From: Brevundimonas vesicularis
GTDB lineage: Bacteria; Pseudomonadota; Alphaproteobacteria; Caulobacterales; Caulobacteraceae
Length of the DNA: 64,000 nucleotides
Reading direction: 5' to 3'
Assembly: GCF_014204545.1 (NCBI RefSeq)
Contig: NZ_JACHLJ010000004.1
Location: 164,680 to 228,679 of the forward strand
Shown here: positions 58,718 to 64,000 of the stretch, piece after piece
How positions within the stretch are numbered: the first letter of the stretch is position 1
Layout of the letters: every line of letters begins with the position of its first letter
Position numbers and translations under genes: made by a program
Notes under the pieces: model-generated
The model's database searches: none
Told to the model about the DNA's origin: nothing
The model's input: only the letters and a program-made list of their open reading frames with translations

Positions 58718-59853
58718 CGACCCTCGACACCCCGATAAAGGTTCTTCTTGTCGATGATCTCGAGGAAAATCTCCTCGCGCTTGAGGCTTTGCTCCAGCGC
58801 GAAGGTCTCCACCTGCTCAAGGCGAAGTCCGGAGATCAGGCGCTGGAGCTGCTCCTTGCCGAAGACGTCGCTCTCGCCCTCCTAGACGTGCAGATGCCTG
58901 GCATGGACGGCTTCCAACTGGCCGAATTCATGCGCGGCAACGCCCGGGTCCGTCATGTCCCCATCATCTTCGTCACGGCGGGCAGCGCAGAACAGCAGCG
59001 CCGGTTTCGCGGCTATGAGGCCGGCGCGGTCGATTTTATCCAGAAGCCGATCGAGCCTAATATCCTGCGAATGAAGACGGAGATCTTCATTGAACTCTAT
59101 CAGCAGCGTGAGCGGATACGCCTGCAACGAGACGAATTGGACGTGCATGCGACGGCCTTGAGCGCCGCAGATCAACGCAAGAACGAGTTCCTGGCGGTCT
59201 TGGGTCATGAGCTACGCAATCCCCTCATGGCCCTGAACGCAGGGCTGAAGTTGCTCGATCGCGCCGGCGAGCCAGATCAAGCCGCCGTCATCCGGGAGCG
59301 GATGGCGACCCAAGTGTTTCACCTCTCGCGGCTTGTCGAGGATCTGCTTGACGTTTCGAGGATAGATCAGGGCAAGATCGCCCTGCGCCTCGAACGGGTG
59401 CAGTTAAAGACCGTGCTGGACTCCGCGATCGATACAAGCCGTCCCAAGATCGACGCGGGTGGGCATGCCTTCACGTTTGACCTACCGACGGAAGCCGTAT
59501 GGGTCACAGCCGACTTCACCCGCCTATCGCAGATCGTCAGCAATCTGCTGACCAACGCAGCCAAATACACCCCGTCGGGCGGGACGATCCAGCTCCGGGC
59601 GAACGCCGGGCCCGACTACGTCGAAGTCGCCGTCTCCGACACTGGCGTCGGCATTTCCAAGGATATGCAAGCTCGGGTCTTTGAGCTGTACACGCAGTTG
59701 AAGGGGCCCGACGATCGATCCAGCGAAGGCCTTGGCATCGGTCTCGCCCTGGTCCGCCAACTGGTCGATCTGCATAAGGGCGACATCCGCGTGGAAAGCG
59801 ACGGTCCGGGCGCCGGCAGCTGTTTCACCATACGGTTGCCGCGTTCAGCATAG
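58714..59853 (+). CDS. receiver-histidine kinase protein
   Basis: A soluble 379-residue protein with an N-terminal receiver (Asp58, LALLDVQMPGMDG), a coiled-coil linker (~115-150), HisKA with His165 (AVLGHELRNPLMAL) and an ATPase domain (NLLTNAAKYT, DTGVGIS, GLGIGLALVRQ). The order receiver then kinase suggests it takes phosphoryl or allosteric input from the upstream hybrid kinase. It is the last gene of the operon (4-nt overlap with cheB). No DNA-binding output regulator is in the cluster. Confidence 0.92.
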   Translation: MTTLDTPIKVLLVDDLEENLLALEALLQREGLHLLKAKSGDQALELLLAEDVALALLDVQMPGMDGFQLAEFMRGNARVRHVPIIFVTAGSAEQQRRFRGYEAGAVDFIQKPIEPNILRMKTEIFIELYQQRERIRLQRDELDVHATALSAADQRKNEFLAVLGHELRNPLMALNAGLKLLDRAGEPDQAAVIRERMATQVFHLSRLVEDLLDVSRIDQGKIALRLERVQLKTVLDSAIDTSRPKIDAGGHAFTFDLPTEAVWVTADFTRLSQIVSNLLTNAAKYTPSGGTIQLRANAGPDYVEVAVSDTGVGISKDMQARVFELYTQLKGPDDRSSEGLGIGLALVRQLVDLHKGDIRVESDGPGAGSCFTIRLPRSA

Positions 59854-60017
59854 CATCGACCGTCGGAGTAGGCGCGGCTATTGCCAAACAATGCGGCAGT
59901 GAATGTCTGGGACTGGCGCCCAGAAGTTCATTATCTGGAAGCAGGCGTCACGACAGGCATGCGACCTCAGAGGAGGGGGCATGCGACAGTCTGACCTGTT
60001 CCTACAACCGAAGCCCT

Positions 60018-60605
60018 CAGGGAACGCGCCGTCTAATCGGCCCCAAGGCGCCGCTTAAGCCCAAGCTCATCTGGTCCATCCGACAACAGTTGAGTGTGGC
60101 TAGGAGATTTCGCGACCTCGCCGTGTTCAACTGCGCGTTGGATTCGAAACTACGCGCCTGCGACCTGGTCCGACTTCGCGTGAGCGATGCGGCGAGAGGC
60201 GGTGTTCTCCGTCAGCGGTCGGTCGTCATCCAACAGAAGACCGGGAGACCTGTGCCCGTTGAGATCACCGAGCCTGCGCGTGATGCGATCGCTGCTCGCC
60301 TGAGTGTGCCCCGCCAGCCTGAAGACGACTGGCCGTTCCCAAGCCGGAGCCGGTGCGGCCAGCACATCGGCGCCAGGCCGTATGCTGGGCTGATAGACCG
60401 ATGGCGCCGTTGATTGACCTAGAGCCCTAAGGGTACGGCGCTCACAGCCTTAGACGCACTAAGGTCTCGCTCATTCACAAGAATGACAGGCAATCTTCGC
60501 GCATGCCAGCTCCTGATCGGCCACAGGAGATTGGAGAGCATAGTCAGATATCTCGGTATCGAGGTGGATGACGCCTGGGAGATGTCAGAGCAAATCGACT
60601 TGTGA
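60018..60605 (+). pseudogene. decayed tyrosine recombinase (integrase)
   Basis: Fragments of one integrase can be read in order. Frame A from ~60018 gives KAPLKPKLIWSIRQQ, DLAVFNCALDSKLRACDLVR and QKTGRPVPVEIT, then a stop at 60411. A second frame gives GYGAHSLRRTKVSLIHK from 60431, with the catalytic His-x-x-Arg box. From ~60486 the first frame resumes with NLRACQLLIGHRRLESIVRY and LGIEVDDAWEMSEQIDL, stopping at 60603-60605. The box residues survive but at least two frameshifts and a stop inactivate it. The N-terminal part is also missing. It is the only mobile-element remnant clearly seen. Confidence 0.85.
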
Positions 60606-60635
60606 CCCTAAGCCGGGCCCTGAAGCAAGCCCGGC

Positions 60636-60666
60636 GATGGTCAGCTTTGGGTGGGAAGCGGATGTT
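60636..60666. repeat. TGTCCGC-type palindromic repeat, degenerate copy
   Basis: ATGGTCAGCTTTGGGTGGGA followed by AGCGGATGTTA is a degenerate version of the hairpin repeat seen intact at 62951-62979. It lies between the integrase remnant and the next gene. Confidence 0.5.
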
Positions 60667-61063
60667 AGTGGGCAGGCGCCGAGAGGCCGTACCCTCCTGC
60701 GGGCGCCGTCTCGGCCACCCTCGACATTCCCGCGATCATCGGTCGCCCTCTCGAGATCGCATCGCGGACCGCCGGAAGCGTGAGTGACGCGCCGTGCGCT
60801 TCCTTGCTCTGCCATGCCTCTGTGATCCAAATCACCTCCGGCTCTAGCGGGTCCAAAGCAACGATGTAGCTCAAACAGCCCGGCAGTCCGCTTACACCTT
60901 CGATGAGGACTCTGACCAGCTCGTCGCGATGACCTGGCTGCGCTGTCATTTTGCCGATCAAGCCGTACATCGATGAACTTTCCATGTCCGCAGCAGACGC
61001 GCGAAGCGGTGAAGTGACGGCCAAGCCCACGCCAGCAACGACGATTCTGCGGCTGATTTCCAT
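60665..61063 (-). CDS. antibiotic biosynthesis monooxygenase-domain protein, exported
   Basis: A 132-residue protein with a signal sequence (EISRRIVVAGVGLAVTSPLR, cleavage near ASA|AD) and a single ABM ferredoxin-like domain (YGLIGKMTAQPGHRDELVRV, SYIVALDPLEPEVIWITEAW). Such small proteins are often called putative quinol monooxygenases, and act as dimers without a metal or cofactor. An exported form is less usual. The substrate is unknown. The 3' end overlaps the degenerate repeat at 60636-60666. Confidence 0.8.
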   Translation of the reverse strand: MEISRRIVVAGVGLAVTSPLRASAADMESSSMYGLIGKMTAQPGHRDELVRVLIEGVSGLPGCLSYIVALDPLEPEVIWITEAWQSKEAHGASLTLPAVRDAISRGRPMIAGMSRVAETAPAGGYGLSAPAH

Positions 61064-61324
61064 CGCAATACGTTAGCTGGCCGATGGATCGAGACAAGCG
61101 GATAGTTCCGCAACGGGTCGATTTCGGTCCTGGGCTTTGGCGCCGAACGCGGATGTTGGCCGTTAGGCCGGAAAGCAGTCGCCCTTGACGCCAAATCGGG
61201 GTGATTAGTGGATGTTCCTCATCGAAACAACGGGGCGTGGAACCATAGCCTCTAGAAACGACCGGTAACCGGACGGGCGTTGCCGCATTAAGGGAACGAC
61301 GCCTTGTCGATCCTCCGGAGAGCC

Positions 61325-62620
61325 ATGCCCGATTCCTATATCCTCATGCTGTTTGTGGTGGGGGCGCTGGTCGCGCTGGTGGCGTGGCTGCCGCTGGTGT
61401 TCCGGCGCGCGCCGCTTTCGCTGCCGATCGTCTGCGTCGGGCTTGGGGCCGCGCTGTTCAGCCTGCCGCAGGTGGGGTTCGATCCGCTGCCGCAGACCTA
61501 TCCCGAGATCACCGAGCGGCTGACCGAGTTCGTGGTGATCATCGCCCTGATGGGGGCAGGGCTGAAGATCGACCGGATCTTCAATCCGAGGCGATGGGGC
61601 GTGACCTGGCGGTTGCTGGGCGTCACCATGATGCTGTCGATCGTGGCGATCGCGCTGCTGGGATGGACGGTCCTGGGGCTGGGCCTGGCGGGGGCGATCC
61701 TGCTGGCCGGCACGCTGGCGCCGACCGATCCTGTGCTGGCGTCGGACATCCAGGTGGCGGCGCCGGGCGAAGGGCGTGAAGACGAGGTGCGGTTCGGCCT
61801 GACGTCCGAGGCGGGGCTGAACGACGGGTTGGCGTTCCCGTTCGTGAACCTGGCCATCGCCCTGGCCCTGGTGGCGGCGGGCCAGAAGGACGACTGGTTC
61901 GTAGAGTGGCTGACCGTCAGCGTGCTGTGGGAAATCGGCGCCGGGCTGGGCATCGGCTGGGCGATCGGCTGGCTGTTCGGCTGGCTAACCTTCACCATTC
62001 CGGCCAGCACGCGACTGGCCGCGACGCGCGACGGGTTCATCGCCCTGGCGGCGACCTTCATCTCATACTCGGTGACGGAGATGCTGCACTGCTACGGCTT
62101 TCTGGCGGTGTTCATCACGGCGCTGGCGTTCCGGCACGCAGACCGGGACCACGATTTCCAAGTCGAGATGCACGACTTCATCGAGCAGATCGAGCGTATG
62201 GCGATGATGGTGGTGCTGGTGCTGTTCGGCGGGGGGCTGGCGTCGGGCCTGCTGGCGCCGCTGCGGCCGCTGGATGCGATGGTGGCGTTGGCGATCGTGC
62301 TGGTGGTGCGGCCTCTGACCGGGATGATCGGCTTCATCGGCTGGAAGCGGCCGATGCGCGAGAAGCTGATTCTGGCCTTCTTCGGGATCCGGGGCGTGGG
62401 GTCCTTCTACTATCTGGCCTATGGGCTGAACGCCGCGCCGTTCGAGAGCGACGACCGGCTGTGGGCCATCGTGGGGCTGATCTGCCTGATGTCGATCCTG
62501 CTGCACGGGATCACGGTCACGCCGGTGATGCGATGGTTTGACCGCAGCGAAGGCCGCGATCCGGATGCAGAGGCGGATGGGGTGCAGGCCGAAACGTCGG
62601 GGCGAGGAACGTCAGCCTGA
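61325..62620 (+). CDS. sodium/proton antiporter, CPA1 (NhaP-like) family
   Basis: A 431-residue inner-membrane antiporter with about 12-13 helices. The ion-binding region is visible as LAGTLAPTDPVLASDI (TDP motif) followed by TSEAGLNDGLAFPFVNLA with the ND pair typical of electroneutral CPA1 exchangers. RGVGSFYYLAYGLN is also typical. It likely exports Na+ or K+ in exchange for protons. The ATG at 61325 has GGAG 4 nt upstream; a TTG at 61304 would add seven residues. Confidence 0.92.
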   Translation: MPDSYILMLFVVGALVALVAWLPLVFRRAPLSLPIVCVGLGAALFSLPQVGFDPLPQTYPEITERLTEFVVIIALMGAGLKIDRIFNPRRWGVTWRLLGVTMMLSIVAIALLGWTVLGLGLAGAILLAGTLAPTDPVLASDIQVAAPGEGREDEVRFGLTSEAGLNDGLAFPFVNLAIALALVAAGQKDDWFVEWLTVSVLWEIGAGLGIGWAIGWLFGWLTFTIPASTRLAATRDGFIALAATFISYSVTEMLHCYGFLAVFITALAFRHADRDHDFQVEMHDFIEQIERMAMMVVLVLFGGGLASGLLAPLRPLDAMVALAIVLVVRPLTGMIGFIGWKRPMREKLILAFFGIRGVGSFYYLAYGLNAAPFESDDRLWAIVGLICLMSILLHGITVTPVMRWFDRSEGRDPDAEADGVQAETSGRGTSA

Positions 62621-62653
62621 CTTTGTGACCAAGGCCGATTGGATCAGGCACCT

Positions 62654-62688
62654 CAAATGTCCGCTACGGGTGGTTAGCGGTCATCGAC
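62654..62688. repeat. TGTCCGC-type repeat, imperfect copy
   Basis: AATGTCCGCTACGGGTGGTT followed by AGCGGTCATCG: the arms TGTCCGCT and AGCGG(T)CA pair with one mismatch. It overlaps the 3' end of the small gene at 62674-62880. Confidence 0.5.
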
Positions 62689-62880
62689 TGGCGGTAGCCT
62701 TCGCTTAGCTTCCGAGATGAGCCACTCCACGACTTCAAGGGGGATGCTTCCGTTATCAAACGTCGCCAAGGTCATCTGACCGTTTGCGTCAGCGTAGAAA
62801 ACCTCTGCCAAGAGCGCGTGTTCGATCACCCCATCCGACAGTTCGAGGAACATGCCGTCACGCTGGACATCACTGCTCAT
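62674..62880 (-). CDS. small protein of unknown function
   Basis: A 68-residue acidic protein (FLELSDGVIEHALLAEVFYA, TLATFDNGSIPLEVVEWLIS) with no signal peptide or membrane segment. It looks like a compact alpha/beta domain. I do not recognise the family. The ribosome binding site is weak, but the composition and codon use are protein-like. Confidence 0.55.
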   Translation of the reverse strand: MSSDVQRDGMFLELSDGVIEHALLAEVFYADANGQMTLATFDNGSIPLEVVEWLISEAKRRLPPVDDR

Positions 62881-62950
62881 GGTCAGTTGAACGATCCAGC
62901 AGGCGACTTTGACATGCGAATACCCCAGATCGCACTAGCCTAATCGGCTG

Positions 62951-62979
62951 GGCCGATGTCCGCCTCGGGTGGGAAGCGG
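62951..62979. repeat. TGTCCGC-type palindromic repeat, intact copy
   Basis: GATGTCCGC and GCGGACATC make a perfect 9-bp stem around CTCGGGTGGGAA. It is the best-formed member of the family scattered over 60.6-63.6 kb, and sits 20 nt after the reductase-like gene stop. Confidence 0.65.
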
Positions 62980-62998
62980 ACATCGTCCCAACTTTCAA

Positions 62999-63553
62999 TC
63001 AATGAGCCCGGTAATGCATAGCGACCGCGCCGTTACTGAAAGGCTTGGTCGAGAGCAGTTCTAGTCTGCGTGTTGCGGACAAGCCGGCGTGATAAAGGGT
63101 CGGACCGTGCCCTGCGATCCTTGGATGAACGACGAGCTTGTATTCGTCGATCAGATTCAACCGATCTAGTTCCGTCGCCAGCTTGTCGCTGCCGAGGAGC
63201 ACGCCAGCCGGCGTAGCGTCCTTCAGCGCTTGCACCGCCGCATGTAAGTCGCTGCCAAGATGGTGGCTGTTTGTCCACGGGAACGTCGTACGCGTCGTTG
63301 ACGCCACATACTTTGGTTTGTCTTCCAGCTTGACCGCCCACTCGCGGATCGCCGCAGGTGCATCCACCTCGCCACTAGCGACGGTAGGCCAGTATCTCTC
63401 CATCATCTCGTAGGTCACACGACCCCAGAGCATCGCGCCGTTCTCGTCCATCAAGCGGGTAAAAAAGGCGTGCGTCTCGTCGTCGGCGATGCCTTCCTGA
63501 TGGTCGACGCAGCCATCTAGAGTGAGGTTGATGCTGAAGGTCAGAAGTCCCAT
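62999..63553 (-). CDS. dihydrofolate reductase-family protein (RibD C-terminal-like)
   Basis: A 184-residue protein of the DHFR/RibD-C superfamily: MGLLTFSINLTLDGCVDHQE, GAMLWGRVTYEMMERYWP, GSDKLATELDRLNLIDEYKL and HPRIAGHGPTLY. These stand-alone proteins probably bind NADPH and reduce an unknown substrate; they are not expected to replace folate-pathway DHFR. It is a single gene with a repeat at each end. Confidence 0.88.
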   Translation of the reverse strand: MGLLTFSINLTLDGCVDHQEGIADDETHAFFTRLMDENGAMLWGRVTYEMMERYWPTVASGEVDAPAAIREWAVKLEDKPKYVASTTRTTFPWTNSHHLGSDLHAAVQALKDATPAGVLLGSDKLATELDRLNLIDEYKLVVHPRIAGHGPTLYHAGLSATRRLELLSTKPFSNGAVAMHYRAH

Positions 63554-63868
63554 GAGGCTAGCCTATGCGATCTTGGCTCGAGCTCAACGTCCGCAACGGG
63601 TTGGTTTGCGAAGCAGCCATCGCCCCCTAAAGAGGACCTCTGATCCACGCACGGAATGTCGTCTTTCCGGCATGGTCCGCATGACCGCTCCTGGCGCTAA
63701 TCAGTCATTCCGATCTGGCGATCTTGACGTCTTAGCAGGCGCAACTCCCGCACGCGCTAAAGTGACCCATCCAATAGCGTGCGGATGCGGATTGAACACC
63801 TCCAGGCTGTTCGCTTTATCACGTTCGCTGGACGAACTTGTGATGGATAGTGGTGCAGATGAGGAGCT
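63554..63868. other. 315-nt region without a supported gene
   Basis: Contains a partial TGTCCGC-type repeat (CGTCCGCAACGGGTTG near 63588). A plus-strand frame of 128 codons crosses it, but its product has no recognisable features and overlaps the reductase-like gene. I see no RNA gene or promoter I can support. Confidence 0.5.
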
Positions 63869-64000
63869 TCATCGCTGTTCTCGGAGGTCCCGACCTTGTT
63901 TTCGATGACGTGACCCCCATTTCTCATCCAGCCATAACGAGAGTCCTTTGGTGATCTGAGCTGGGGTTGTCGGGGTTGGCAAGAGGCCGGTCAGCGCAGC
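63869..64000 (-). CDS. possible C-terminal end of an unrecognised protein, cut by window edge
   Basis: The minus frame entering from the right edge stays open for 43 codons and ends at 63869. The peptide (GLLPTPTTPAQITKGLSLWL, then DEKWGSRHRKQGRDLREQR) has a protein-like, basic C-terminus. It is too short to name and could be chance. Confidence 0.35.
   Translation of the reverse strand, partial: AALTGLLPTPTTPAQITKGLSLWLDEKWGSRHRKQGRDLREQR

Noticed and set aside
60568..60787. Two short plus-strand frames after the integrase remnant
   Set aside because: They cover the integrase tail, the repeat and the antisense of the monooxygenase-like gene; products are low-complexity.
63522..63908. 128-codon plus-strand frame at the right end
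   Set aside because: No domain, signal or clear ribosome binding site; it overlaps the start of the reductase-like gene and a repeat.

Overview
The window looks like a chromosomal segment of a Caulobacteraceae bacterium, most likely Brevundimonas or a close relative. The evidence is high GC, a cpdR cell-cycle response regulator, a UDP-sulfoquinovose synthase (sulfolipid is typical of Brevundimonas), TonB-dependent receptors, an OmpA protein with a polyproline linker, and the pheST / infC / rpmI-rplT neighbourhood. Genus assignment is inference from gene content. Most of the window is dense housekeeping and envelope coding. A few stretches look accessory: the AT-richer gene at 43.4-44.8 kb, the 53.5-60.6 kb segment between tRNA-Val and a decayed recombinase, and the repeat-rich right end.

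Layout. 0-7.5 kb: hppD (cut by the left edge), an ExoD-family protein, a yqaA-like/dsbB/coq7 run, a small MITE-like repeat, a thiolase plus SDR pair (acyl-CoA metabolism), and the OmpA protein. 7.6-16.2 kb: an orphan kpsS-like gene, a large TonB receptor, aguA-aguB (agmatine to putrescine), a hydrolase, a GT9 glycosyltransferase, and infC with a probable AUU start. 16.2-27 kb: MFS transporter, rpmI-rplT, a CBS-hybrid histidine kinase, a polysaccharide deacetylase, then a tightly coupled pheS-X-Y-pheT operon in which X and Y are unrecognised paralogues, then an APC permease. 27-43.4 kb: a DUF1134/EipA-like lipoprotein, SDR plus sqdB (sulfolipid head group), a DUF4167 protein, a hybrid kinase lacking its phospho-acceptor His, two tandem DUF4893 proteins, a serine hydrolase, a BCCT transporter, a second TonB receptor and clpB.

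43.4-53.6 kb: an unrecognised AT-richer gene with two CxxC pairs, a zinc alcohol dehydrogenase, prmC, a YihY membrane protein, hslU, a frameshifted GNAT gene, ppa, a DUF599 protein, a candidate ~83-nt small RNA with an anti-Shine-Dalgarno stretch, an N-formylglutamate amidohydrolase, cpdR and tRNA-Val(GAC). 53.6-60.6 kb: a four-gene signalling operon (triple-receiver hybrid kinase, CheR, CheB, receiver-kinase) without a chemoreceptor or CheA/CheW, followed by the remains of a tyrosine recombinase. 60.6-64 kb: a monooxygenase-like protein, a Na+/H+ antiporter, two small genes, and several copies of a TGTCCGC-type repeat.

The strongest candidates for something undescribed are the small RNA at 52.0 kb, the paralogous pair inside pheST, the chemoreceptor-less CheR/CheB kinase operon, and the orphan gene at 43.4 kb. 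No CRISPR array, rRNA gene or complete insertion sequence was seen.
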